From Ignavibacteriaceae bacterium (GTDB lineage Bacteria > Bacteroidota > Ignavibacteria > Ignavibacteriales > Ignavibacteriaceae): DNA of 18,683 nucleotides. The DNA is taken from NCBI GenBank assembly GCA_026193755.1, contig JAPHUI010000085.1, forward strand, positions 1-18,683. The letters are read 5' to 3'. Shown here piece by piece: positions 1-7,234 of the stretch. The position numbers and the translations under genes are program-made. Below the pieces are notes generated by a model. It was not told the DNA's origin, ran no database searches, and saw only the letters and a program-made list of their open reading frames with translations. Each line of letters opens with the position of its first letter. The stretch's first letter is position 1.

Positions 1-1
1 A

Positions 2-559
2 AGACTGACTTCTACAGTAAAATCTTTAGGTCTTTACGAAGCCGTAAAAGTTGGAACAGGAAAAATTGAAGGAAGAAATATTGCTTTTGGATGTATGGAC
101 TTTCAATTCATAGGTGGCAGTATGGGTTCAGTTGTTGGAGAGAAGATTGCTCGCGTTATTGATAAAGCTCATAAAAGTAAAATTCCACTGGTAATTGTAT
201 CAGAAAGCGGTGGTGCGAGAATGATGGAAGGGGCTTACTCACTCATGCAACTCGCTAAAACCAGCTCAAGATTGACACGTTTAGCTGATGCCGGAATTCC
301 ATATATATCAGTTATCACTGATCCAACAACTGGTGGTACGACGGCAAGTTACGCAATGCTTGGTGATATCAATATTGCCGAACCAAACGCATTGATCGGG
401 TTTGCCGGTCCACGTGTCATCAGACAGACTATCGGGAAAGATCTGCCGGAAGGATTTCAGAAATCAGAATTCTTATTGGAAAAAGGATTCATTGACGTAA
501 TTTGTTCAAGAAAAAATCTCAAAGAAACAATTAACAACTTACTTGAATTGATGACTTGA
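2..559 (+). CDS. accD: Acetyl-CoA carboxylase carboxyltransferase subunit beta (AccD), 3' part
   Basis: The AccD subunit forms, with AccA, the carboxyltransferase that moves the carboxyl group from carboxybiotin to acetyl-CoA, giving malonyl-CoA for fatty acid synthesis in the cytoplasm. The frame is open from the left window edge; the in-frame ATG at 95 is internal, because residues before it ([17 protein letters not shown]) already match the family. Visible signatures are [11 protein letters not shown] and [19 protein letters not shown], the crotonase-like fold that binds acyl-CoA and shapes the oxyanion hole, then the conserved [12 protein letters not shown] and FAGPRVI. The N-terminal zinc ribbon lies outside the window, so the gene is cut by the window edge, not broken. 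It ends in TGA at 557-559, and the panC reading frame opens immediately there. BirA, encoded nearby on the other strand, biotinylates the carrier subunit of the same enzyme. Identification is very secure. Confidence 0.96.
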   Translation, partial: RLTSTVKSLGLYEAVKVGTGKIEGRNIAFGCMDFQFIGGSMGSVVGEKIARVIDKAHKSKIPLVIVSESGGARMMEGAYSLMQLAKTSSRLTRLADAGIPYISVITDPTTGGTTASYAMLGDINIAEPNALIGFAGPRVIRQTIGKDLPEGFQKSEFLLEKGFIDVICSRKNLKETINNLLELMT

Positions 560-569
560 GGTTGTCATT
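558..569 (+). promoter_or_regulatory. Shine-Dalgarno GAGG and probable ATT start codon of panC
   Basis: GAGG at 558-561 overlaps the accD stop codon (TGA 557-559) and lies 5 nt before ATT at 567-569. In the panC frame the first stop upstream is TGA at 552-554, and no ATG, GTG or TTG lies between it and ATG 654. ATT 567 is placed exactly where the family usually has its initiator Met, before KTI. ATT initiation is known for infC and pcnB, so it is possible but rare. The arrangement suggests that ribosomes finishing accD re-initiate on panC. This is inference from position and spacing only. Confidence 0.5.
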
Positions 570-1418
570 AAAACCATCTCTTCTGCAAAAGAAATTCAAT
601 CAATTTCTAAAAACCTAAAAGCGTCGGGTAAAACTGTCGGTTTTGTTCCGACCATGGGTTACCTGCACGAAGGTCATTTATCACTAGTAAGAGAATCCAA
701 AAAAAAATGTGATGTAACTATCGTTTCGATTTTTGTTAATCCTACCCAGTTTGCTCCTTCGGAAGATTTTAAAAGTTATCCGCGCAACCTTGAAAAGGAT
801 AAAAAACTACTCGAGGTTAAAGAAGTAGATTTCTTGTTTCTTCCTGAAGTAAATGAAATATACCCAGGTAATTTTCAAACTTATGTTAATGTTGAGCACA
901 TCACGCAGAAACTGGAAGGTGAATTTCGTCCTACTCATTTCCGTGGGGTTACAACTGTAGTTATGATTTTACTTAATTCTGTTCACCCAAATTTTGTTTT
1001 TTTCGGTCAAAAAGATGCTCAGCAAGCTGCTGTTATTAAACAAATGGTAAAAGATTTGAAAGTTGATGTTGAGATTGTAGTATGTCCAATAGTACGCGAA
1101 AATGATGGTCTGGCGCTCAGTTCCCGCAACATTTATTTATCTCCTGAAGAAAGAAAAGATTCACTGGTTCTATATCGTTCGCTTGAATTAGCAAAAAAAA
1201 TAATTTTTTCAGGTGAAAGAAGAGTAAATGTTATATTGTCTGAAATGAATGTATTAATAAGAGAAGTTAAGTCAACTAAACTCGATTACATCCGTATAGT
1301 TGAATCGGATTCTTTTGAATTAACTGATGAACTTGTGGAAGGAAATGAATTTTATATTTTGATTGCTTGTAAAATTGGTAGGACCAGGTTGATTGATAAT
1401 ATCAGAATTACAGTATAG
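567..1418 (+). CDS. panC: Pantothenate synthetase (pantoate--beta-alanine ligase), probable ATT start
   Basis: PanC condenses pantoate and beta-alanine with ATP, via pantoyl adenylate, to make pantothenate (vitamin B5), the precursor of coenzyme A. Counting from ATT 567 the protein has 283 residues, the usual family length. The nucleotidyltransferase signature PTMGYLHEGH lies at residues 28-37, GQKDAQQ at 147-153 (active-site loop), and SSRN (185-188) followed by IYLSPEE is the KMSKS-like region. The ATG at 654 is the Met inside PTMG; starting there would remove the first beta strand and part of the ATP-binding motif, so I reject it as the start. No ATG, GTG or TTG exists upstream in frame, leaving ATT 567, or a base change or sequencing error in an original ATG. 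The gene follows accD without a gap and faces coaX, whose product acts later in the same CoA pathway. Family assignment is very secure; the start is not. Confidence 0.93.
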   Translation: MKTISSAKEIQSISKNLKASGKTVGFVPTMGYLHEGHLSLVRESKKKCDVTIVSIFVNPTQFAPSEDFKSYPRNLEKDKKLLEVKEVDFLFLPEVNEIYPGNFQTYVNVEHITQKLEGEFRPTHFRGVTTVVMILLNSVHPNFVFFGQKDAQQAAVIKQMVKDLKVDVEIVVCPIVRENDGLALSSRNIYLSPEERKDSLVLYRSLELAKKIIFSGERRVNVILSEMNVLIREVKSTKLDYIRIVESDSFELTDELVEGNEFYILIACKIGRTRLIDNIRITV

Positions 1419-1431
1419 TCTTCAAAGAAGT

Positions 1432-2178
1432 TTATTTATTCAATTCATAAATTACTTTTAAACCTTTTAGTACGAGCACTTCTTCGTAAGTAATATTGTG
1501 TTTAATGTAGGTAAGAATGAATTCAGCATTTCCTCCCGTAACAAAAATAATGGGTTCAGTACCTTTACTCATTTCTTTTAGTCTATTTACTGTTTCGTTT
1601 ATCATTCCAATAGTTGCAGTAAAAACTCCGCTTAAAATTGAAGAATTTGTTGAATTACCAATTAAACCGGCATAAGAATTTAACTCAGGAATTGGAAGTT
1701 GTGCAGTTTTTTCATTTAGAGATTTCAGCATGGTTTTAATTCCCGGTGCAATCAATCCTCCAACGAAATAACCTTTCGGCGACACAGCATTTATTGTTGT
1801 TGCAGTTCCAAAATCGATTGTTAAAATGTATTGATCCTTTAACTCAATATTCTCTTTCATCACAAAATCATATGCTCCGACTGCAGAGCAAATTCGGTCA
1901 ATACCTAAAGTGTCCGGTGTTTTATATTTTATTTTGAGATTTAGTTTGCTGTGAATGTTAGCGCGGAAAATGGAAATCTTTCTTATTGAAATTTCATCAA
2001 TTAATATTTTCTCTTTTTTCGGGCTGACTGAACAAAAAGCGGCTTCAGAAAAGGTTTTGCTTTTTAAGTAGTTTATTGTTGATTCAACATCCGGGTGAAT
2101 TTTAAATTCATTCAGCTCATCATCATTGAATAAAGCAGATTTAATATTGGTGTTGCCGATATCGAGCGTAAGGAGCAT
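1432..2178 (-). CDS. coaX: Type III pantothenate kinase
   Basis: CoaX phosphorylates pantothenate to 4'-phosphopantothenate, the first committed step of coenzyme A synthesis. The 248-residue length is normal for type III enzymes (ASKHA fold). Motifs visible are the phosphate-binding DIGNTN at residues 6-11, LGIDR at 91-95 (pantothenate and dimer region), the second phosphate loop DFGTATT at 122-128, and GGLIAPG at 140-146. The start ATG (2176-2178) overlaps the TGA of birA by one base (TGATG), so the two are translationally coupled in one minus-strand unit with birA first. Its end lies 13 bp from the end of panC, which converges on it; PanC makes the substrate of CoaX. Only a 4-bp inverted repeat separates the two stops, so no strong terminator is seen. 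Very secure. Confidence 0.96.
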   Translation of the reverse strand: MLLTLDIGNTNIKSALFNDDELNEFKIHPDVESTINYLKSKTFSEAAFCSVSPKKEKILIDEISIRKISIFRANIHSKLNLKIKYKTPDTLGIDRICSAVGAYDFVMKENIELKDQYILTIDFGTATTINAVSPKGYFVGGLIAPGIKTMLKSLNEKTAQLPIPELNSYAGLIGNSTNSSILSGVFTATIGMINETVNRLKEMSKGTEPIIFVTGGNAEFILTYIKHNITYEEVLVLKGLKVIYELNK

Positions 2179-2951
2179 CAGATAAGACTCACATCACCAA
2201 AATGTATTTTTTCAATCACATCATTTCTTTTTAGAAGCAAATAACCATTATCATCTATGTCATAAAATGTTCCTGAAGTTGACTTCTCACCATCTGTAAT
2301 TGTTATTTTATCTCCTATCATTTTGCATTTATTTCTCCATTCTTCCAGAATAGATTCTGGCTGTTCCTGCATTTTCATTAATAGTTCTTCAAAAGTATTA
2401 AGCACTTCAGCAAGAACTAATTCCCGATCAATATTTACTTTGCTTTCAAGTTTTAGTGAAGTCGGAGGATAATTAAAATCACCCTGGAATACTATCTGAT
2501 TCAGATTTATACCGAAACCAACAACGACTCTTTCTATTTTACTTCCTTTCACAGTAGTTTCAATTAATATGCCTGCTACCTTTTTACTATTGATTAAAAC
2601 ATCATTCGGCCATTTTAACTCGGTTCGCAATTGATAAAGGTTTTCAATAGCGAGCGCAACGGTTAGAGAAGCGGCTAGGTTTAATTGATTAATATTTAAT
2701 TCAGCAACAATATCCTTTGCCAATAAAATTGAAAGTGTAAGGTTTAAACCTTTTGCACTTTGCCAGGTTCGGTCCTTTCTTCCTTTCCCCTTTAATTGTT
2801 TCTCGGCAAATAGTACAGTCCCTGACTTTTTGTACAGTTTTTTATTTGCAAGCAAATCAGAATTAGTAGAGTTAATTTCATCACAATAAATAAAATTTCT
2901 GCCAACAAATTCCGTCTCTAATTTTATATCAAAACTATCAAAATTAAACAT
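2178..2951 (-). CDS. birA: Biotin--[acetyl-CoA-carboxylase] ligase, no DNA-binding domain
   Basis: This ligase activates biotin with ATP to biotinoyl-5'-AMP and attaches it to the lysine of biotin carrier proteins such as AccB. In its 257 residues the catalytic signatures appear in order: NSTN (27-30), the biotinyl-AMP loop GKGRKDRTW (55-63), KWPNDVLI (113-120), KKVAGILIE (123-131) and GFGINLNQ (145-152), followed by a small SH3-like C-terminal domain. The protein begins directly with the catalytic domain, so the N-terminal winged helix of the bifunctional E. coli BirA is absent and it should not act as a biotin repressor. In the loop the last Gly of the E. coli GRGRRGR form is replaced by Asp. 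It is the first gene of the birA-coaX pair and shares its upstream gap with divergent dnaK. The functional link to accD across the convergent pair is clear. Confidence 0.95.
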   Translation of the reverse strand: MFNFDSFDIKLETEFVGRNFIYCDEINSTNSDLLANKKLYKKSGTVLFAEKQLKGKGRKDRTWQSAKGLNLTLSILLAKDIVAELNINQLNLAASLTVALAIENLYQLRTELKWPNDVLINSKKVAGILIETTVKGSKIERVVVGFGINLNQIVFQGDFNYPPTSLKLESKVNIDRELVLAEVLNTFEELLMKMQEQPESILEEWRNKCKMIGDKITITDGEKSTSGTFYDIDDNGYLLLKRNDVIEKIHFGDVSLI

Positions 2952-3151
2952 TCATTTTCCAGATGTTTTAATTAAAATTAATCATTTAGTTCTGAAATAT
3001 ATAGAACCACTGAATGAAGAAGTTCGAAAGTAATAAATGAATGAGATTTTGAGATAATAAAAATATGTCACTTTAATTGTCTTTTATCAAACAATAAGCG
3101 CCAAAATGGCAAAATCTCTGACCCACCTAATCATTCTCTTAATAAATTAGA

Positions 3152-3189
3152 AATGAGTTAAGTAATTTATTTATAATGAGTTAGAGAAT
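3152..3189. repeat. Direct and inverted short repeats upstream of dnaK
   Basis: AATGAGTTA occurs at 3152-3160 and again at 3175-3183, start to start 23 bp, about two helical turns. The second copy runs into AGAGAAT (3183-3189), the reverse complement of ATTCTCT at 3132-3138. This could be a regulator binding site upstream of the dnaK promoter or chance in AT-rich DNA. Confidence 0.35.
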
Positions 3190-3199
3190 CTAATACACG

Positions 3200-3227
3200 T
3201 TGGCACTCATATTGGATATATTATAGT
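3200..3227 (+). promoter_or_regulatory. Candidate dnaK promoter (sigma-70-like or sigma-54-like)
   Basis: Two readings fit the same bases. As a housekeeping promoter: TTGGCA at 3200-3205, a 16-bp spacer, and TATAGT at 3222-3227. As a sigma-54 promoter: TGGCAC at 3201-3206 with GG at 3202-3203, ten bases, then GG at 3214-3215 where GC is expected (TTGGA for TTGCA). The box sits about 80 bp before the dnaK start. The dnaK ribosome binding site AAGGAG is at 3271-3276, 7 nt before ATG 3284. No transcript evidence is available from sequence alone. Confidence 0.4.
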
Positions 3228-3283
3228 TAACTGATTAAGAAATTAAGTAATAAATATTATAATTAACACAAAGGAGTAATCAA

Positions 3284-5206
3284 ATGAGTAAAATTATTGG
3301 AATAGATCTAGGTACGACTAATTCATGCGTAGCAGTTATGGAAGGAAATGAGCCGGTGGTAATCCCAAATTCAGAAGGTGGAAGAACAACACCCTCGGTA
3401 GTTGCTTTTACAAAATCTGGTGAACGTTTAGTAGGTCAACCAGCAAAACGTCAGGCAATTACTAACCCAAAAAATACTGTTTTTTCTATAAAAAGATTTA
3501 TGGGCAGGTTTATAAACGAAGTTGGTACGGAAAAGGGCGAAGTTCCTTATGAAGTTGTTGCAGGTGATAATAATTCAGCCAGAGTAAAGATACAGGATAG
3601 GATTTATTCACCTCCGGAAATTAGCGCGATGATTTTGCAGAAAATGAAAAAGACAGCAGAAGATTATCTTGGACAGCCTGTCACTGAAGCAGTAATTACT
3701 GTTCCTGCATATTTTAATGATTCTCAAAGACAGGCTACAAAAGATGCAGGTGAAATTGCTGGTTTAACAGTTAAAAGAATAATTAACGAACCAACCGCTG
3801 CTGCATTAGCTTATGGCTTAGACAAGAAAACGAAAGATCACACAGTTGCTATTTATGATTTAGGTGGTGGAACATTTGATATTTCTATTTTGCAATTAGG
3901 TGAAGGTGTTTTTGAAGTAAAGTCTACTAATGGCGATACTCATCTCGGCGGAGATGACTTTGATCAGAGACTAATTGATTATCTCGCAGATGAATTTAAA
4001 AAATCTGAAAGCATTGACCTCAGAAAAGACCCAATGGCTTTGCAGAGACTGAAAGAAGCTGCCGAGAAAGCTAAAATTGAATTGTCTTCAGCAAACTCTA
4101 CAGATGTAAATCTTCCTTTTGTTACAGCTACACAGGATGGTCCAAAGCATTTGAACATAAACTTGAGCAGATCAAAATTTGAGCAGCTTATTCACGATCA
4201 GATTGATAGGACAAAAATTCCTTGTCAGCAGGCTATGAAAGATGCCGGAGTTAGCCAGTCAGATATAGATGAAGTAATTCTTGTTGGGGGTTCAACAAGG
4301 ATTCCTATGGTTCAGCAGCTTGTTAAAGATTTGTTTGGAAGAGAACCTCATAAAGGTGTTAACCCGGATGAAGTTGTTGCAGTAGGTGCCGCAATTCAGG
4401 GTGGAGTACTGGCTGGAGATGTTAAAGATGTTCTTCTTCTGGATGTTACACCATTGTCGCTTGGCATTGAGACACTTGGAGGTGTAATGACAAAATTAAT
4501 TGATTCGAATACGACAATCCCAACAAAAAAGAGTGAAATTTTCTCAACTGCATCTGATAATCAACCATCTGTAGAAATACATATTCTGCAAGGTGAACGA
4601 TCAATGGCAGCTGATAACAGAACTCTTGGAAAATTTCATCTTGACGGAATTCCACCTGCACCAAGAGGAATACCGCAGATTGAAGTTACATTTGATATTG
4701 ATGCAAATGGCATTTTAAATGTAGGCGCAAAAGATAAAGCTACTAATAAAGAACAAAGTATCAGGATTACTTCCTCGAGCGGTTTGAGTAAGGAAGAGGT
4801 TGAGAAAATGCAACGCGATGCAAAAGAGCATGCTGCAGAAGATAAGAAGAAGAAAGAAAGTATCGATATAAGGAACCAGGCTGATAGTTTGGTATTTCAA
4901 ACCAAGAAGCAAATGGAAGAGATGAAGGATAAACTTCCAGCAGATTCAAAATCAAAACTTGAGTCTGAAATAAAGAAAGTTGAAGATGCTGTTGCAACGA
5001 ACAATACAGATCAGATTAAATCTGCAACTGATTCTTTGAATAAAGTTTGGAATGAAATAGCATCAGAGCTCTATAAACAAACGAGTCAGCAGCAGACTGC
5101 AAATCAGCAAAGCACAGGTGCAGAGGAACAGCCGAAAGATCAAAAAGATAACGTTCAGGATGCTTCATACGAAGTGGTTGATGATAACGATAATAAAGAT
5201 AAGTAA
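3284..5206 (+). CDS. dnaK: Chaperone protein DnaK (Hsp70)
   Basis: DnaK is the ATP-driven Hsp70 chaperone that binds exposed hydrophobic peptides in the cytoplasm, working with DnaJ and GrpE. Its 640 residues match the family. The nucleotide-binding domain starts with [10 protein letters not shown] (5-14), contains DLGGGTFD (192-199) and GGSTRIP (335-341), and is joined by the conserved hydrophobic linker DVLLLDV (382-388) to the beta-sandwich substrate domain, then a Lys/Glu-rich helical lid and a Gln-rich tail ending [14 protein letters not shown]. The start is fixed by AAGGAG 7 nt upstream and by the conserved N-terminus. dnaK stands alone, without grpE or dnaJ, but is followed by an Hsp20 gene after a strong terminator, so the two form a heat-shock locus with probably separate transcripts. 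No CIRCE element is seen upstream. Confidence 0.98.
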   Translation: MSKIIGIDLGTTNSCVAVMEGNEPVVIPNSEGGRTTPSVVAFTKSGERLVGQPAKRQAITNPKNTVFSIKRFMGRFINEVGTEKGEVPYEVVAGDNNSARVKIQDRIYSPPEISAMILQKMKKTAEDYLGQPVTEAVITVPAYFNDSQRQATKDAGEIAGLTVKRIINEPTAAALAYGLDKKTKDHTVAIYDLGGGTFDISILQLGEGVFEVKSTNGDTHLGGDDFDQRLIDYLADEFKKSESIDLRKDPMALQRLKEAAEKAKIELSSANSTDVNLPFVTATQDGPKHLNINLSRSKFEQLIHDQIDRTKIPCQQAMKDAGVSQSDIDEVILVGGSTRIPMVQQLVKDLFGREPHKGVNPDEVVAVGAAIQGGVLAGDVKDVLLLDVTPLSLGIETLGGVMTKLIDSNTTIPTKKSEIFSTASDNQPSVEIHILQGERSMAADNRTLGKFHLDGIPPAPRGIPQIEVTFDIDANGILNVGAKDKATNKEQSIRITSSSGLSKEEVEKMQRDAKEHAAEDKKKKESIDIRNQADSLVFQTKKQMEEMKDKLPADSKSKLESEIKKVEDAVATNNTDQIKSATDSLNKVWNEIASELYKQTSQQQTANQQSTGAEEQPKDQKDNVQDASYEVVDDNDNKDK

Positions 5207-5215
5207 TATTATTCC

Positions 5216-5257
5216 AGAGGGATCAGATAATGTTTTGATCCCTCTTTCATTTATTTT
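5216..5257 (+). terminator. Rho-independent terminator after dnaK
   Basis: AGAGGGATCA (5216-5225) pairs perfectly with TGATCCCTCT (5236-5245), a 10-bp stem with a 10-base loop, followed by TTCATTTATTTT. It lies 10 bp past the dnaK stop. Confidence 0.85.
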
Positions 5258-5287
5258 GAAACGATAATAGATTAAAGGAACTACAAA

Positions 5288-5686
5288 ATGTCACAGAATA
5301 AAGAAATAATAGCTGTAAAAAACTTAAACAATAATTCAATTGAAGAAATATTAAGAACACAGGAAAGTGTTTCACCTTCCTCAGATATTTATGAGAATCC
5401 TGATGAATTTATCCTTGTTGCAAATATGCCAGGTGTTTCCCGAAATGAAATCCAGGTTAAGGTTATAAATGATTCACTGAATATATTTGGAAAAATAAAT
5501 TACGATGAAGCAGTTTCAAGAGATTATATATTAAATGAAAACGAGATAGGCAATTATTTTAGAAAGTTCAAAATATCTGACGCTATTGATAAAACAAAGA
5601 TTAATGCAAAATACGATAACGGACAATTAATGGTAACCCTTCCAAAACTCGAAAAAGCAAAACCAAGAAAGATAGAAATATTATAA
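5288..5686 (+). CDS. Hsp20/alpha-crystallin family small heat shock protein
   Basis: Small heat shock proteins hold unfolding proteins in a refoldable state, without ATP, and hand them to DnaK. The 132-residue protein has a short N-terminal arm, an alpha-crystallin domain from about residue 31 (DIYENPDEFILVANMPGV) to NGQLMVTLPK (111-120), and a C-terminal KIEIL in which IEI (129-131) is the I-X-I motif used for oligomer assembly. The ribosome binding site AAAGGAA lies just before the ATG. It is flanked on both sides by terminators (5216-5257 and 5708-5737), so it is likely its own transcription unit next to its functional partner dnaK. The family is clear. Confidence 0.93.
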   Translation: MSQNKEIIAVKNLNNNSIEEILRTQESVSPSSDIYENPDEFILVANMPGVSRNEIQVKVINDSLNIFGKINYDEAVSRDYILNENEIGNYFRKFKISDAIDKTKINAKYDNGQLMVTLPKLEKAKPRKIEIL

Positions 5687-5707
5687 AAATTTAATAATGA
5701 TTATTGT

Positions 5708-5737
5708 GGCTGTCTTATGTTAAGGACAGCCTTTTTT
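5708..5737 (+). terminator. Rho-independent terminator after the Hsp20 gene
   Basis: GGCTGTC (5708-5714) pairs with GACAGCC (5725-5731), with a possible extension inside the loop, and is followed at once by six T (5732-5737). Confidence 0.9.
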
Positions 5738-5766
5738 ATTTATAAATAAAATAAGCCTGATTCAGG

Positions 5767-5961
5767 TTGAATTTTAAATCTAATAACCTTCTCAAAATTA
5801 AAATGCTCGCTAAAAGACTTCGGCAGCATATGGTTTTCTTTTTATTGCTTTCATTGGTTTTGATGGGGACTTGGTGCATCCCACCTAAATGGACTGAAAA
5901 AGTTATACAGGAACTAAAAGCAAAGTATATAGTAGAGAAAATAGAAAAAAAAGATAGTTGA
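5767..5961 (+). CDS. Small single-span membrane protein, unknown function
   Basis: I do not recognise this 64-residue ORF. It has a basic N-terminus (several Lys/Arg in residues 4-19), one hydrophobic segment at about 22-37 ending in Cys37, PP at 39-40, and a charged Lys/Glu-rich tail that could be helical. This suggests an inner-membrane anchor with the basic side in the cytoplasm. The Cys context (LMGTWC) is not a good lipobox. The TTG at 5767 is the longest start; ATG at 5803 (residue 13) and ATG 5830 (residue 22) are alternatives, none with a good Shine-Dalgarno. It lies between two terminators, so if real it has its own promoter in 5738-5766 or depends on read-through from the Hsp20 gene. 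Being followed by a perfect terminator supports it being transcribed. Confidence 0.5.
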   Translation: MNFKSNNLLKIKMLAKRLRQHMVFFLLLSLVLMGTWCIPPKWTEKVIQELKAKYIVEKIEKKDS

Positions 5962-5984
5962 GATAGTGGTATTATTAACTTTAA

Positions 5985-6010
5985 AAGCCCGCTTTTTAGC
6001 GGGCTTATTT
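5985..6010 (+). terminator. Rho-independent terminator after the small ORF
   Basis: AAGCCCGCT (5985-5993) pairs perfectly with AGCGGGCTT (5998-6006) around a TTTT loop, followed by ATTTATT. It lies 23 bp past the stop of the 64-codon ORF. Confidence 0.85.
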
Positions 6011-6057
6011 ATTATTAAATTTCTCCAGTCTCTCACTTTAATGTATTATTTGTTTCA

Positions 6058-7152
6058 GTGCATACATTTGATCAAAAACATAGGGTTATCTTTATAGATT
6101 TATTGAGAGCCATTGCTGTCCTTCAAATGGTTCAGGGCCATACTATTGCTGTTTTTCTTTCCGAAGAATTAAGAAACACAGATTTACCCGTTTATGCAAT
6201 ATGGTATTTTCTCCGCGGTATGACCGCACCAATTTTTATGTTTACGGCGGGTACTGTTTTTGTTTATCTCTTTAGATCCGTTAAGAAAAACTTCAACGAA
6301 AATTACCGGGTTAAAAAAGGAATCCGCAGAGCATTCCTTTTAATATTAATTGGCTACTTACTTAGATATCCAACGTGGAAAGTTTTAGATTTTTCAGAAG
6401 TTACCACTGATAAATGGCAATTATTTTTTGATGTAGATGTTTTACAGCTTATTGGTTTCAGTCTATTAATTTTACTTGTTATTTTATTTATCACAGAGAA
6501 GCTAAAATTAAACTATACAACCACATTCATTATAGGTGCAAGTTTTGTTTTTCTTGTATCGCCATTTATTGAAACAATTAACTGGGATTCTTTTTTACCA
6601 GCACCCGTTGCTGCATACTTTTACAGTGGTTCTGGTTCTTTATTCCCTTTATTCCCGTGGATGGGTTATGTAATATCGGGTGGCGTACTGGGCAGTTATC
6701 TTGCTCAAAATCCGATGGTCTTTAAAACTTCGCGCTTCAGCATAATACTTGCAATTTACGGTGCAGCATTTACATTAACAGCATTGCTCAGTGCATTATT
6801 ACTTAAAGCTTATCAGATTCAAATAATTGATCCGCAGGCCGAACCTAATACAATATTATTCCGTATGGGTTTTGTTCTAATGCTCACGGCTGTTATTTCA
6901 TATATATCGTTAAAAGTAAATAAAATCCCGCAGCTTCTGATTCTTGCAGGAAGAAATACACTTCTGGTTTATGTTGTTCATCTGGTTATTCTCTACGGAA
7001 GCGCATGGAGCCCGGGACTTAATATTTTATGGGGTTATAGTTTCTCAGGATGGCAATCGTTTTTTGCTGCTTTAATTATGATATTACTGATGATATTTAC
7101 GGTGATGGGAATACATAAGCTGAAGATTCGTAATAAAGAGCTTGTGACATAA
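6058..7152 (+). CDS. Multi-span membrane acyltransferase-like protein (DUF1624/heparan N-acetyltransferase type)
   Basis: The 364-residue protein is very hydrophobic, with about nine or ten membrane segments. The start resembles membrane acyltransferases: RVIFIDLLRAIAVLQMVQGH (9-28) with Asp14, Arg17 and His28, then RGMTAPIFMFTAG (53-65), where such families have R-G/S-x-x-x-P-x-F-x-F-x-(S/A)-G. Later features are DVLQLIG and a His in a membrane segment (VVHLVILYGS). Enzymes of this group transfer acyl groups across or onto envelope sugars and polymers; the substrate here cannot be read from the sequence. The start GTG at 6058 is the only one before the conserved motif; no clear ribosome binding site precedes it. 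It is separated from its neighbours by a terminator on the left and an 82-bp gap before ruvB. The superfamily is likely; the exact family is less sure. Confidence 0.65.
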   Translation: MHTFDQKHRVIFIDLLRAIAVLQMVQGHTIAVFLSEELRNTDLPVYAIWYFLRGMTAPIFMFTAGTVFVYLFRSVKKNFNENYRVKKGIRRAFLLILIGYLLRYPTWKVLDFSEVTTDKWQLFFDVDVLQLIGFSLLILLVILFITEKLKLNYTTTFIIGASFVFLVSPFIETINWDSFLPAPVAAYFYSGSGSLFPLFPWMGYVISGGVLGSYLAQNPMVFKTSRFSIILAIYGAAFTLTALLSALLLKAYQIQIIDPQAEPNTILFRMGFVLMLTAVISYISLKVNKIPQLLILAGRNTLLVYVVHLVILYGSAWSPGLNILWGYSFSGWQSFFAALIMILLMIFTVMGIHKLKIRNKELVT

Positions 7153-7234
7153 TTATATTTAAAAAATTCAGTTAAGATTAGAATTCTTTTTCATAAATTT
7201 AATCAGGAATAAAAAAAAATTATAAAAACACCTG

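Larger units (their letters stand above)
2952..3283. other. Divergent intergenic region between birA and dnaK
   Basis: This 332-bp, AT-rich gap must hold promoters for birA (leftwards) and dnaK (rightwards). I see no gene or tRNA in it. It contains a direct repeat AATGAGTTA (3152-3160 and 3175-3183), an inverted pair ATTCTCT (3132-3138) / AGAGAAT (3183-3189), a small palindrome GCCAAAATGGC near 3100-3111, and a TGGCAC promoter-like box at 3201. A CIRCE element (TTAGCACTC-N9-GAGTGCTAA, the HrcA operator) is not present. Confidence 0.7.

Noticed and set aside
552-566. Programmed +1 frameshift fusing AccD to PanC at ACT-TGA-G
   Set aside because: It recalls the prfB site (CTT-TGA-C), but the upstream Shine-Dalgarno-like stimulator is absent and the two proteins are normally separate; ATT re-initiation is simpler.
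654-1418. panC starting at ATG 654
   Set aside because: This Met is inside the conserved PTMGYLHEGH motif; the coding sequence clearly continues upstream to about 567.
1420-1430. CTTCAAAGAAG between panC and coaX as a bidirectional terminator
   Set aside because: Only a 4-bp stem with a 3-base loop and a weak T run; too little to call.
3200-3216. TTGGCACTC as a half of a CIRCE element
   Set aside because: The left half resembles CIRCE (TTAGCACTC), but no GAGTGCTAA follows at 9 bp, so an HrcA operator is not supported.
4446-4997. Three short minus-strand frames inside dnaK
   Set aside because: They lie within the conserved dnaK coding sequence and have no start signals or recognisable products.
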